From the NCBI GenBank assembly GCA_018381235.1, contig JAGZSF010000009.1:1-64000 (forward strand): DNA of 64,000 nucleotides, read 5' to 3'. A program made the position numbers and the translations under genes. The DNA comes from Collinsella sp. Its GTDB lineage: Bacteria; Actinomycetota; Coriobacteriia; Coriobacteriales; Coriobacteriaceae. Shown here one piece after another: positions 54,223 to 63,046 of this stretch. Position 1 is the stretch's first letter. Each line of letters opens with the position of its first letter. Under the pieces are notes generated by a model. That model worked only from the letters and a program-made list of their open reading frames with translations. It did no database searches and had not been told where the DNA came from.

Positions 54223-55053
54223 ATGAGCGACGAAGAGCTCAAAAAGGTTGCCAACGAGGTAAGGAAGGGCATCGTCACCGGCGTGCACGCTGCCAAGTCC
54301 GGCCATCCGGGCGGTTCGCTCGGCGCTGCCGACATCATGACCTATCTGTACTTTGAGGAAATGAACGTCGACCCGGCCGATCCCCGCAAGGCCGATCGCG
54401 ACCGTTTTGTGCTCTCCAAGGGCCATTGCGCTCCGGGCCTGTACGCCGTGCTCGCCGAGCGTGGGTTCTTCCCCAAGGAGGATCTCGAGACGCTGCGCCA
54501 TATCGGCAGCCACCTGCAAGGTCATCCCAACATGAACGACACCCCGGGCGTCGATATGTCCACCGGCTCGCTCGGCCAGGGCATCTCCGCCGCCGTGGGC
54601 ATGGCGGTTGCCGCCAAGCACTGGGGCGATACTTACCGCACGTACGCCCTGCTGGGTGATGGCGAGAGCGAGGAGGGCCAGGTCTGGGAGGCAGCCATGT
54701 TTGCCGGCAACCATCAGCTCGATAACCTCTGCGTGATCGTCGACCACAACGGCCTGCAGATCGACGGCCCCGTCGAGGAGGTCAACGACCCCATGCCGCT
54801 CGCCGACAAGTTCCGCGCCTTTAAGTTCCACGTGGTGGAGCTTGCCGACGGCAACGATTTCGATCAGATCCGCGCCGCCTTTGCCGAGGCCCGCGCCACC
54901 AAGGGTCAGCCGACCGCCATCATCGCCGAGACCATGAAGGGCAAGGGCGTTTCCTTTATGGAGAACCAGGTTGGTTGGCACGGCAAGGCCCCCAACGATG
55001 AACAGTTTGAGCAGGCCATGGCAGAGCTCACGGCCGCCGGAGAGGAGCTCTAG
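54223..55053 (+). CDS. tktA: transketolase, N-terminal subunit
   Basis: 276 residues. It holds the thiamine-diphosphate-binding half (GHPGGSLGAADIMT, GDGESEEGQVWEAAMFAGN). Together with the next gene it makes a two-subunit transketolase for the non-oxidative pentose phosphate pathway. ATG at 54223 after AAAGGAAG; its stop is one base from the ATG of the next gene. Confidence 0.92.
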   Translation: MSDEELKKVANEVRKGIVTGVHAAKSGHPGGSLGAADIMTYLYFEEMNVDPADPRKADRDRFVLSKGHCAPGLYAVLAERGFFPKEDLETLRHIGSHLQGHPNMNDTPGVDMSTGSLGQGISAAVGMAVAAKHWGDTYRTYALLGDGESEEGQVWEAAMFAGNHQLDNLCVIVDHNGLQIDGPVEEVNDPMPLADKFRAFKFHVVELADGNDFDQIRAAFAEARATKGQPTAIIAETMKGKGVSFMENQVGWHGKAPNDEQFEQAMAELTAAGEEL

Positions 55054-55054
55054 G

Positions 55055-55996
55055 ATGGCAGACGTCAAAAAAATCGCCACGCGCGTAAGCTACGGCGAGG
55101 CCCTCGTCGAGCTCGCCAACGAGCACGATGACTTTGTGGTCCTCGACGCCGACCTGGCCGCCGCCACGCAGACCGGCAAGTTCAAGGCCGCCTGCCCCGA
55201 TCGTTTCTTCGATGTGGGCATTGCCGAGAGCAACCTGATGGGCGTCGCCGCCGGTATCGCGACCACCGGCCGCGTTGCCTTCGCGAGCACCTTTGCCATG
55301 TTTGCCGCCGGCCGCGCCTTTGAGCAGGTCCGTAACTCCATCGGCTACCCGCATCTCAACGTTAAGATCGGTGCCACGCATGCCGGTATCTCGGTGGGCG
55401 AGGATGGCGCCACGCACCAGTGCTGCGAGGATATTGCCCTCATGCGCGTCATCCCCGGCATGACTGTGATCGTTCCTGCCGACGACGTCGAGGCCCGCGC
55501 CGTAACGCGCGCCGCCTACGAGTGCGACGGTCCGGTGTACATGCGCTTCGCTCGTTTGGCCTCGCCGGTTATCAACGACCCCGAGACCTACAACTTCGAG
55601 TTGGGTAAGGGCATTGTCATGCGCGAGGGCGCCGACGTCACCATCATCGCCTGCGGCCTGATGGTCGGCGAGGCTCTCGAGGCCGCCGAGCAGCTCGCTG
55701 CCGAGGGCATCGACGCCGAGGTCATCAACATGCACACCATCAAGCCCATCGATGCCGACCTGATCGTCAAGAGCGCCACCAAGACCGGCCACGTCGTGAC
55801 CGTCGAGGAGCATTCTGTAATCGGTGGCCTGGGCAGCGCCGTTGCCGACGTCCTGTGCGAGCAGTGCCCGACGCCCCTCAAGAAGATCGGCGTCAACGAC
55901 ACCTTTGGCGAGTCCGGCCCGGGTGCCGAGCTCTTGCACAAGTATGGCCTGGACGCCGCCAACATCGTGGCGACCACCAAGGAGTTCTTGGCATAA
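55055..55996 (+). CDS. tktB: transketolase, C-terminal subunit
   Basis: 313 residues from the ATG at 55055. It carries the pyrimidine-binding domain (RFFDVGIAESNLMGVAAGIA) and the C-terminal domain (VTVEEHSVIGGLGSAVADVL). It pairs with the N-terminal subunit. The start overlaps the end of that gene's stop region (TAGG-ATG), with GAGGAG upstream. Confidence 0.92.
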   Translation: MADVKKIATRVSYGEALVELANEHDDFVVLDADLAAATQTGKFKAACPDRFFDVGIAESNLMGVAAGIATTGRVAFASTFAMFAAGRAFEQVRNSIGYPHLNVKIGATHAGISVGEDGATHQCCEDIALMRVIPGMTVIVPADDVEARAVTRAAYECDGPVYMRFARLASPVINDPETYNFELGKGIVMREGADVTIIACGLMVGEALEAAEQLAAEGIDAEVINMHTIKPIDADLIVKSATKTGHVVTVEEHSVIGGLGSAVADVLCEQCPTPLKKIGVNDTFGESGPGAELLHKYGLDAANIVATTKEFLA

Positions 55997-56043
55997 GGCA
56001 AGGCGGATCTCAAGGACTGCTTCGCCAGAACTATGGAAACCCG

Positions 56044-56076
56044 GCAGGGGCGCTCTCTTGGAGAGCGCCCCTGTTT
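56044..56076 (+). terminator. Rho-independent terminator of the transketolase operon
   Basis: CAGGGGCGCTCT pairs with AGAGCGCCCCTG around CTTGG, then GTTTC. Confidence 0.75.
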
Positions 56077-56077
56077 C

Positions 56078-56144
56078 AGTTGCGGTGAAATAAGGACTGA
56101 TTAGACCTTTTAACTGGTAAAACAGTCCCTATTTCACCGCAACT
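56078..56144. repeat. palindromic repeat (AGTTGCGG family), copy 3
   Basis: AGTTGCGGTGAAATAAGGACTG and its near-complement flank a loop at about 56104-56120. Immediately follows the transketolase terminator; same family as 20705-20773 and 23491-23557. Confidence 0.8.
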
Positions 56145-56273
56145 TATGAAGACGCCCCTCAAGCACGGTCCCATCAGGGAAAAGGGCATATATCGACAAA
56201 GCGCAATTCAGACCCTTCCAACTTTGTATATGCAGCACCCCAAGTAAAACGCGGCGACCCCTTAGTTACCGCA

Positions 56274-56396
56274 GGCCGGACACAGGGCTACTCTCCAAAT
56301 CTTTCCGCAGGACGGAGGAGCCCCCGCAGCGCGAAGCGCGCAGCGGGGGCTCCGACATGTCCGAGGACGATTTGGAGAGTAACCCTGTGCCCGGCC
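56274..56396. repeat. 123-nt nested inverted repeat before ftsE
   Basis: Outer arms 56274-56301 and 56369-56396 are complementary over 28 nt with two mismatches (core CTCTCCAAATC/GATTTGGAGAG). A perfect inner stem GGAGCCCCCGC/GCGGGGGCTCC (56317-56327, 56343-56353) is present. It is similar in plan to 15527-15644. Could be a structured RNA or a mobile palindrome. No gene is in 55997-56500. Confidence 0.7.
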
Positions 56397-56449
56397 GACG
56401 GGATCCCTAAGCACGCCATGCTTCTTATGTGCAGCAAAGCTAATACTGC

Positions 56450-56455
56450 TAAAAT
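56450..56455 (+). promoter_or_regulatory. possible extended -10 box for ftsE
   Basis: TGC-TAAAAT (56450-56455 for TAAAAT) lies about 46 nt before the ftsE start. No strong -35. Confidence 0.35.
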
Positions 56456-56500
56456 ACAAAGCGCTCATGTAGTTTAAACGCACGACGATAAGGAGCACCA

Positions 56501-57721
56501 GTGGGTAACCACTTCCGTACCTCCGGTGCGGGCGATGATGCCCCCAAGACGCAGGCAGGCGTCCAGGGCAGTCGTTTCGCCACTCCGGATTCAGAGGGCC
56601 AGCCTGTTGCTCAGGCCCCCGCTCAGCCGGCAGATCAGGCACAGCCGGCATCCGATCCCTTTGCCTACAATCCAACCAGCGATGTCGCGCTTTCCGGCAC
56701 GGCGGGTTTTGAGCCCGTTCAGGCCGTGACCGCTCGCGTGGAGCAGTCTCAGGCTGGTGCCGCCACGCCGCAGCCTACCATGGCCGGCATTCCCGACCCC
56801 TTGGCCCCTGCGACGCCGGCTCCTCAGCCTGCGCAGTCCGGTCTCTTTGCCGCTATTCCCGACCCCACGCAGCCTGCTGCCCCGGTGGTCGAGAGCGATC
56901 AGGCAGCCGAGGTCGCAAGCCTCGATAACGCGCTCAACAACCCCGATTTTACGTCGGTGTTTGCGCCCATCGATCCGCAGGCCAGCCGCAAGAAGATGGC
57001 CAAACAGGCCGGTGTCGAGCCCGTCATCCTTATGGAGCATGTCACCAAGATCTATCCGGCACAGCCCAACAAGCCTGCACTCGACGACATCAACATCGAG
57101 ATCTATCCGGGCGAGTTCGTCTTCCTGGTCGGTCACTCCGGCTCGGGTAAGACCACGCTGCTGTCGACGCTCAACCGTGACGTCAAGCCGACGAGCGGCC
57201 GCATCCTGGTTGCCGGTCAGGACCTCATGAAGATCAAGAACCGCAAGGTTCCGTTCCTGCGCCGCCAGATTGGCGCCGTGTTCCAGGACTTTAAGCTTCT
57301 GCCGCAAAAGACCGCCTACGAAAATGTGGCGTTTGCCCTGCAGTGCATCGGCAAGCCCAAGGGCGTCATTCGCAGCCAGGTGCCCGAGGTGCTGCGTCTG
57401 GTCGGCCTGGCCGATCAGATGGACTCGCTGCCCGACCAGCTTTCCGGTGGCGAGCAGCAGCGCGTTGCCGTCGCCCGCGCTATGGTCAACCGTCCGCCGC
57501 TGCTGATCTGCGACGAGCCGACGGGCAACCTCGACCCGGCGATCTCGCTGGGCATCATGAAGCTGCTCGAGCGTATTAACCGCACTGGCACCACCGTGAT
57601 CGTCGCCACGCACGACCGCGAGATGGTCGATAGCATGCACCGTCGCGTGATCGCCCTTGAGGGCGGCCACGTTATCCGCGACCAGGAGAGGGGAGGTTAC
57701 GGCAACTATGGCACCAACTAA
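56501..57721 (+). CDS. ftsE: cell division ATP-binding protein FtsE with long N-terminal extension
   Basis: 406 residues from GTG at 56501 after AAGGAGC. The final 234 residues form the FtsE ATPase: GHSGSGKTT (211-219), LSGGEQQRVAVARA and LLICDEPTGNLDP. Residues 1-172 are Ala/Pro/Gln/Asp-rich and probably disordered, absent from ordinary FtsE (about 225 residues). With FtsX it regulates peptidoglycan hydrolases at the division site. The end overlaps ftsX by 14 nt. Confidence 0.9.
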   Translation: MGNHFRTSGAGDDAPKTQAGVQGSRFATPDSEGQPVAQAPAQPADQAQPASDPFAYNPTSDVALSGTAGFEPVQAVTARVEQSQAGAATPQPTMAGIPDPLAPATPAPQPAQSGLFAAIPDPTQPAAPVVESDQAAEVASLDNALNNPDFTSVFAPIDPQASRKKMAKQAGVEPVILMEHVTKIYPAQPNKPALDDINIEIYPGEFVFLVGHSGSGKTTLLSTLNRDVKPTSGRILVAGQDLMKIKNRKVPFLRRQIGAVFQDFKLLPQKTAYENVAFALQCIGKPKGVIRSQVPEVLRLVGLADQMDSLPDQLSGGEQQRVAVARAMVNRPPLLICDEPTGNLDPAISLGIMKLLERINRTGTTVIVATHDREMVDSMHRRVIALEGGHVIRDQERGGYGNYGTN

Positions 57722-58628
57722 CGTGGGCTACTCCTTCAAAGAGGCAATCAGCCACTTCTTCCGTAACTGGACTACCTCGCTCGGCGCCGTCATCACGATC
57801 TTCCTTTCGCTGTTTATCATCGGCCTGTTCATTATGGGTTCCGCGATGCTGAACTCCGTGATCGGTACCGTCGAGGATCAGGTTGTCATTAATGCCTTTA
57901 TTAGCGATGACGCCGATCAGGCAGACGTCCAGGCCTTTGAGGCCGAGCTCAAGACGTGGAGCAACGTCAAGTCCGTGACCTATAAGGATAAGGACGACGC
58001 GCTGGCCGAGTACACGAGCAAGATGTCGGGCAACGCCGACGCCACCATGAGCGCGCTCGACGGCCAGAACCCGCTGCCCGCCTCGTTTGCGATTGAGATG
58101 GACGATCCGTCTCAGGTCGAGAGCACGGCCAAGAAGCTCAAGAAGGATGCCGATTTCCAGAAGATCGCGGATGACGGCGACGTCAACGCGAGCGTGCTGT
58201 ACGGCCAGGAGGAAGTGAGCCGCCTGTTCCAGGTGACCAACTACATCCGCATCGCCGCCGTGGTGCTCGTTGGCCTTCTGACCTTTATCGCATTCATCTT
58301 CATCAACAACACGATTCGCCTGTCCATCACGGCGCGTCGTCGTGAGATTGCGATTATGCGTCTGGTCGGCGCCAGCAACGGCTTCATTCGTGGCCCGTTT
58401 ATCACCGAGGGCGTGCTGCAGGCCATTTTGGGCTCGCTGCTTTCCATCGGCGTTCTGGAGCTGCTGCGCAATCTGATGATTCCGCGTCTGCAGGAGAGCA
58501 TCGGCTGGATGTCGTTTGCCCTGCCGATGCAGTACTACCTGGTGACCTATGCTGCGCTGATTCTGGTCGGCGTGATTATCGGTCTCTTTGGTTCTGCCAT
58601 CGCCATGCGCCGCTACCTGCGCGTGTAG
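57708..58628 (+). CDS. ftsX: cell division permease-like protein FtsX
   Basis: 306 residues from the ATG at 57708 with GGGGAGG upstream. Four membrane helices: near residues 23-48 and three in the C-terminal half (IAAVVLVGLLTFIAFIFI, then two later). A large extracellular domain lies between helices 1 and 2, which activates hydrolases. Partner of FtsE. Confidence 0.92.
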   Translation: MAPTNVGYSFKEAISHFFRNWTTSLGAVITIFLSLFIIGLFIMGSAMLNSVIGTVEDQVVINAFISDDADQADVQAFEAELKTWSNVKSVTYKDKDDALAEYTSKMSGNADATMSALDGQNPLPASFAIEMDDPSQVESTAKKLKKDADFQKIADDGDVNASVLYGQEEVSRLFQVTNYIRIAAVVLVGLLTFIAFIFINNTIRLSITARRREIAIMRLVGASNGFIRGPFITEGVLQAILGSLLSIGVLELLRNLMIPRLQESIGWMSFALPMQYYLVTYAALILVGVIIGLFGSAIAMRRYLRV

Positions 58629-58654
58629 GCATGCCTGGAATTCATCCCTTCCAA

Positions 58655-58686
58655 CGGGTCGTCCCTTATGGGGCGGCCCGTTTTTT
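58655..58686 (+). terminator. Rho-independent terminator after ftsX
   Basis: CGGGtCGtCCC pairs with GGGgCGgCCCG around TTAT, then TTTTTT. Confidence 0.85.
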
Positions 58687-58763
58687 GATCCCTAGGGGAC
58701 GGCAGGATGGCGAATCATTTGGGTAGACTCTTTGGAGTCGGCAATCGATAGTTAGGAGGCGCC

Positions 58764-60899
58764 ATGGGGCGCAATAACAAGCATAAGCGTGGAGCTCGCA
58801 ATAAGCGCGGGCCGGTGCGCAGCGAACGCCGTCCGAGCCTGACCGGGCGCGTGCAGCTCCATGAGCACAGTGCCTATGTCATAACCGAGAATGGCGACTA
58901 CAAGGTCATGGGCCGTGGCAAGCGCGAGATTATGGATGGCGATACCGTTGCCGTGAGCATTAAGAACAGCCCGCACGGTGAGCGGCGCGCCGTGATCGAA
59001 GGCGTGGTTGAGCGCGCAGCCATAAGCGTGGTGGGTACGTACCAGACCGCCGGTCCGCTCGGTGTGATCGAGCCGCTCGATTCGCGTCTGAAGACTGACT
59101 TCTTCATTCTGCCTGAGGATACCTCGGCGGATCGTCTGGGCGTTCACCCGGGTGATGCTGTTGTCGCGCGCATTTTGACCTACCCGACGCGCCTGGAATC
59201 GGGCGCTGTGACGATCGAACGCCGCATTGGCGGAGATGACGCGCCCGATTTGGGCGTTCAATATGTGATGGCGCGCTACGGCTATACCGATAGCTATCCC
59301 GAGGCCGCGCTGGACGAGGCCGAGGGGCTTTCGCTCGATGTGTCCGCGGCGCTTAAGGACCCGCTCCGCCGCGATCTGCGCGACCGCTTTGTCATCACGA
59401 TCGACCCGGTCGACGCGCGCGACTTTGACGATGCCATTTCGTTGGAGCGCACGCCCGAGGGTGGCTACAAGCTGGGTGTGCATATCGCCGACGTTTCACA
59501 CTATGTGGCTTGGGACGGGCATATCGATCTTGAGGCTCGCCATCGTACGACATCGGTGTATCTGGCCGATCGCGTGCTTCCCATGCTGCCCGAACGCCTG
59601 TCCTGTGACCTGTGCTCGCTTCGCCCTGACGAGGACCGTCTTGCGTTTACCGTCGATATCGAGCTCGATGCGCAGGGTCGCGTGCGGCATTACGATCCGT
59701 ATCCCAGCGTGATTCGCTCGCGTGTGCGTATGGACTATGACGGCGCCGAGGCGCTGCTGGTGCGTGCCGGCGCGGTTGAGTATTCGGTGCTGGAGGGTGC
59801 AGCCGAGGATGTTGCGGCTGCCGAGACCTCGCGCGAGGAAGCGCTTGAGCGCGGTCTTGCGTGCGAGGAGGCCGCCCGCGGCTACAACATCGACCTCGGC
59901 GATTTCCTTGTCGCCGCTAACGAACTCGCCGAACTTCGCCGTCGTATTCGTCGCGCCCGCGGCTCAGTCGATTTTGACACAGCCGAGATTCGCGCTCTAT
60001 TGGATGAGGACGGAGTGCCCGTGCAGATTGTGGCGCGTGAGCGTTCGTGTGCCACGTCGCTTATCGAGGAAGCCATGCTGCTCGCCAACGAGTGCGTTGC
60101 AGAGTGGCTGGCAGACCGTGATATCGAGGCCTGCTATCGTGTGCATGAGGATCCGAGCCCCGATAGCCTGCACGGTGCTGCCGTTGCGCTGGCGCAGCTA
60201 GGCATCATCGACGATCGCCGTGCTGCCGGTATTGCCCTGGGGAGCCCCGATGAGCTGCAGGCTGCAGTTGATGCTGCCGCCGGTACGGCCAACGCACCGC
60301 TCGTCAACACGCTGCTTCTGCGCAGCATGCAGCGCGCGCTGTACAAGCCGCGCAACGAGGGCCACTTTGCGCTCGCCGCGCCGTGCTACTGTCACTTTAC
60401 GAGTCCCATCCGTCGCTACCCCGATCTGGTGGTGCACCGCGTGCTCAAACTGCAGTTGGCCTATGAGCAGCTCGGCGGCAAGGACGCCTTGGTCCGTACG
60501 CCGCGGCTGATCGGTAAGGGGCGCGAGTCGCTGCCGCGCATTCTGCCGCAGATCTGCCGCGCATGTAGCGATGCCGAGCGCGCGGCAGATGCCGCCAGCC
60601 ATGCGACGCAAAAGATCAAGATTGCCCAGTACTATGAGGACCGTCTGGGTGAGCGCTATGCCGGAACCGTCTCGTGGGTTAGCAGCATGGGCCTCTTTGT
60701 GCGCTTGGACCTAACACAGGTCGAGGGCCTGGTTTCAATTAAGAGCCTGGGCAACGAGTGGTTCGAGTTCGACGAGGACGCGCTAACGCTCACAGGTGCC
60801 GACACGGGCACCCGTTACGAGCTGGGGCAGCGCGTGATTATCGAGGTCTCGCGCGTCAATACCACGCGTGGGCACTTGGACTTTAAGCTTATCCATTAG
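58764..60899 (+). CDS. rnr: ribonuclease R
   Basis: 711 residues. An N-terminal cold-shock/OB region follows a Lys/Arg-rich tail (MGRNNKHKRGARNKRG). The RNB catalytic domain has TIDPVDARDFDDAISL near residue 211, and a C-terminal S1 domain ends the protein (YAGTVSWVSSMGLFVRLDL). It is a 3'-to-5' exoribonuclease that degrades structured RNA. ATG 58764 after AGGAGG. smpB, often next to rnr, is not here. Confidence 0.94.
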   Translation: MGRNNKHKRGARNKRGPVRSERRPSLTGRVQLHEHSAYVITENGDYKVMGRGKREIMDGDTVAVSIKNSPHGERRAVIEGVVERAAISVVGTYQTAGPLGVIEPLDSRLKTDFFILPEDTSADRLGVHPGDAVVARILTYPTRLESGAVTIERRIGGDDAPDLGVQYVMARYGYTDSYPEAALDEAEGLSLDVSAALKDPLRRDLRDRFVITIDPVDARDFDDAISLERTPEGGYKLGVHIADVSHYVAWDGHIDLEARHRTTSVYLADRVLPMLPERLSCDLCSLRPDEDRLAFTVDIELDAQGRVRHYDPYPSVIRSRVRMDYDGAEALLVRAGAVEYSVLEGAAEDVAAAETSREEALERGLACEEAARGYNIDLGDFLVAANELAELRRRIRRARGSVDFDTAEIRALLDEDGVPVQIVARERSCATSLIEEAMLLANECVAEWLADRDIEACYRVHEDPSPDSLHGAAVALAQLGIIDDRRAAGIALGSPDELQAAVDAAAGTANAPLVNTLLLRSMQRALYKPRNEGHFALAAPCYCHFTSPIRRYPDLVVHRVLKLQLAYEQLGGKDALVRTPRLIGKGRESLPRILPQICRACSDAERAADAASHATQKIKIAQYYEDRLGERYAGTVSWVSSMGLFVRLDLTQVEGLVSIKSLGNEWFEFDEDALTLTGADTGTRYELGQRVIIEVSRVNTTRGHLDFKLIH

Positions 60900-60924
60900 C
60901 TAAATCCCGACTCGTGGCGAGAGA

Positions 60925-60956
60925 GCGGAGGGCGGCCTTTCGGGACCGCCCTTCGC
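60925..60956 (+). terminator. possible terminator after rnr
   Basis: GCGgAGGGCGG pairs with CCGCCCTtCGC around CCTTTCGGGA, followed by ATTT. The T-run is short. Confidence 0.5.
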
Positions 60957-61019
60957 ATTTGAATCGTGGCTACCTTGCCGTCTGCTCGGCCGCCCGCTTA
61001 CCTGCTATTTGAGAGGTAA

Positions 61020-61056
61020 AACCTACCAAAATAAACCTGTCCCTTTTTGGCAGGTT
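61020..61056. repeat. AACCTGCCA palindrome, copy 2
   Basis: AACCTACCA (61020-61028) and TGGCAGGTT (61048-61056) with the conserved centre AACCTGTCCC. Lies 20 nt before the serine recombinase start. Matches 48837-48873. Confidence 0.75.
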
Positions 61057-61076
61057 TACAAGAAAGCGGGGATGAG

Positions 61077-61682
61077 ATGGCGACGGTGTACGGTTATGCG
61101 CGGGTGAGTTCGCGCGATCAGAACCTTAATCGGCAGCTGGATGCGCTGGGCGCCTATGGCGTGGGCTCGGCGAATATTTATGCCGACCATGCGAGCGGCA
61201 AGGACTTCGATCGACCGCGTTATCGCGAGCTGCTGCACGTCCTGGGAGACGGGGACGTACTGGTGGTGCTTTCTATCGACCGACTTGGCCGTAATTACTC
61301 CGAGATTCTTGAGGAATGGCGACGCATTACCAAGGAGCTCGGGGTTGCCATTGTGGTGTTGGACATGCCATTGCTTGACACGCGCGCTAGGGCCAGCGGC
61401 GCGCCGGATGTGACCAACGTCCTGATTGCCGATATTGTGCTGCAACTGCTGAGCTACGTGGCGCAGGTAGAGCGCGAGAATATCCATCGGCGCCAAGCGG
61501 AGGGAATTGCAGCGGCGCGGGCGCGAGGGGTCCGTTTCGGTCGACCTCGCAAGCCGTGCCCTCCTCAGTTTGAGCTGGTGCGCGATAGCTATGAGGCGGG
61601 CGATATTACCCGCAGCCAGGCGGCAAAGTGCCTGGGCGTGTGCGTGGGGACGTTCGATCGCTGGATGCGCGAGGCGGGGTAG
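61077..61682 (+). CDS. serine recombinase (resolvase/invertase family)
   Basis: 201 residues from the ATG at 61077. The N-terminal catalytic domain has YGYARVSSRDQNLNRQLDAL (catalytic Ser at residue 11 or 12) and later FDRPRYRELL and LSIDRLGRNYSEI. The C-terminal helix-turn-helix (ITRSQAAKCLGVCVGTFDRWMREAG) binds DNA. It could invert or resolve DNA; no partner gene or insertion-sequence boundary is visible. It lies where smpB is often found. A link to the hsdS locus at 6 kb is speculative. Confidence 0.88.
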   Translation: MATVYGYARVSSRDQNLNRQLDALGAYGVGSANIYADHASGKDFDRPRYRELLHVLGDGDVLVVLSIDRLGRNYSEILEEWRRITKELGVAIVVLDMPLLDTRARASGAPDVTNVLIADIVLQLLSYVAQVERENIHRRQAEGIAAARARGVRFGRPRKPCPPQFELVRDSYEAGDITRSQAAKCLGVCVGTFDRWMREAG

Positions 61683-61786
61683 GGGTTTGCGTCGCTTTGT
61701 CGCTTCCTGTTGCGATTCAAATTTTGATACGGTGACGATGCCATTTGGGGCTACACTCGCTGATATTCAAAAAAGGAGGTTGGCCC

Positions 61787-62368
61787 TTGGCGCGCGTAAA
61801 ACAAATAATCGGATGGACCGCGATCGTTCTGTTCGCTGCAACGCTGGCGGGCATCTGGGTGCTGACGGAGCAAAATGCGGTGGAGACGTCGTTGCTGAGC
61901 GAGTCCACCGCGCGTGTGGTGGAGGGCCAGGCTACGGGCGTTCAGGCTGTCGATGCCACGGGTGAAGCTCAGGCGGAGAACGGAATGACCGGGGGCACCG
62001 ATTCGGCTGCCTCGAATGTCCGGTCTGGCCGACTTGCTTCCATTCGCATGTGGGTGGGCACGAACGTCCGTCGCGTTGCCCATACCGTAGAGTTTTTCTT
62101 CGTCGGATTGTTCGCCTCCGTGGTCGTGGTTTGCCTTTCCAGGCGCCCGTGGAGCGTATGCTCTCGTTGCGTGCCCGTATTGCTCTTTTGCGCCGCCTGC
62201 TCCGTTGGCGATCAGGTACATAAGATCTTTGTTCCCGGCAGGCATTTCGACGTTATCGATTTAGGATTCGATGCTGCGGGCTATGTCACCGCCATGCTGT
62301 TGGTATTGCTGGCAGCGGCGTTGGTGCGCCATGCGACTCGGCCGATCGGCGCCCATGCGAGGCGCTAG
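61787..62368 (+). CDS. VanZ-like membrane protein
   Basis: 193 residues from TTG at 61787 after GGAGG. An N-terminal helix (IIGWTAIVLFAATLAGIWVL) is followed by a disordered stretch, then RRVAHTVEFFFVGL and CSVGDQVHKIFVPGRHFDVIDLGFDAAGY, the VanZ signature. The family has an unknown but surface-related role. The stretch at 61683-61786 shows no other gene. Confidence 0.75.
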   Translation: MARVKQIIGWTAIVLFAATLAGIWVLTEQNAVETSLLSESTARVVEGQATGVQAVDATGEAQAENGMTGGTDSAASNVRSGRLASIRMWVGTNVRRVAHTVEFFFVGLFASVVVVCLSRRPWSVCSRCVPVLLFCAACSVGDQVHKIFVPGRHFDVIDLGFDAAGYVTAMLLVLLAAALVRHATRPIGAHARR

Positions 62369-62490
62369 CCTTAAGACGAGACATCGCGACTGCCTATGCT
62401 TCGACATTGACTACAATAACGGCTGCAATCGCGAGTGGTCGTCGATGTGCAGTTTTCCAGACACCTGTTTTCTCTAAGAAAGGAAATCCC

Positions 62491-62850
62491 ATGGCGGTAT
62501 TGTTTGTTGAATATCCCAAGTGCTCGACCTGTAAGAAGGCCAAGGCATGGCTGGACGAACATGGGGTAGAGTATATCGATCGCGATATCGTTTTGGACAA
62601 TCCCACGGCTGATGAGCTTGCGACCTGGATTGCTCGTTCGGGGCTGCCGGTGCGGCGCTTCTTTAATTCGTCGGGCATGAAATATCGAGAGCTGGGCCTG
62701 AAGGCGCGTCTGGATGCGGGCATGACGGATCGGGAGTGCTACGAGCTGCTGGCGACCGACGGCATGCTGGTCAAGCGTCCGCTGCTGGTGGGCGACGACT
62801 TTGCGATTCCCGGCTTTAGGGAAGCGGCTTGGGCCGAGGCGTTGCTGTAG
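62491..62850 (+). CDS. ArsC/Spx family thioredoxin-fold protein
   Basis: 119 residues. CSTC (11-14) begins a thioredoxin-like domain (YPKCSTCKKAKAWLDEHG) similar to YffB/ArsC or Spx-like proteins. Cys14 and downstream Arg-containing helices (RRFFNSSGMKYRELGL) fit the family. It may be a glutaredoxin-dependent reductase or a regulator. ATG at 62491 after AGAAAGGA. Confidence 0.85.
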   Translation: MAVLFVEYPKCSTCKKAKAWLDEHGVEYIDRDIVLDNPTADELATWIARSGLPVRRFFNSSGMKYRELGLKARLDAGMTDRECYELLATDGMLVKRPLLVGDDFAIPGFREAAWAEALL

Positions 62851-62856
62851 CGGCTG

Positions 62857-63034
62857 CGGAAAGTGCGACCCGGAATTCGCTTCCAGAATGGGATGCGCTT
62901 TCCCAAAGTGGCCGGTTGCGGAAAGCACGTCCCATTCTGAGCTTCGATTGTGGGACACGGTTTCCGGTTGAGGGCTCGACGGGAAAGTGGGGACCAGTTT
63001 GAGCTTGAAATCTGGGACGCACTTTCCGCCGGCG
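62857..63034. repeat. palindromic repeat units (GGAAA-n-GTCCC family), second locus
   Basis: Units such as GGAAAGTGCGACCC, GGAAAGCACGTCCC, GGGATGCGCTTTCC and GGGACGCACTTTCC alternate, as at 365-610. The array ends 13 bases before the stop of the gene at 63047. Confidence 0.75.
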
Positions 63035-63046
63035 GGCCTGCCCCAG

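Noticed and set aside
61077..61682. prophage or insertion sequence marked by the recombinase
   Set aside because: No phage genes, transposase partner or terminal inverted repeats are seen around it.
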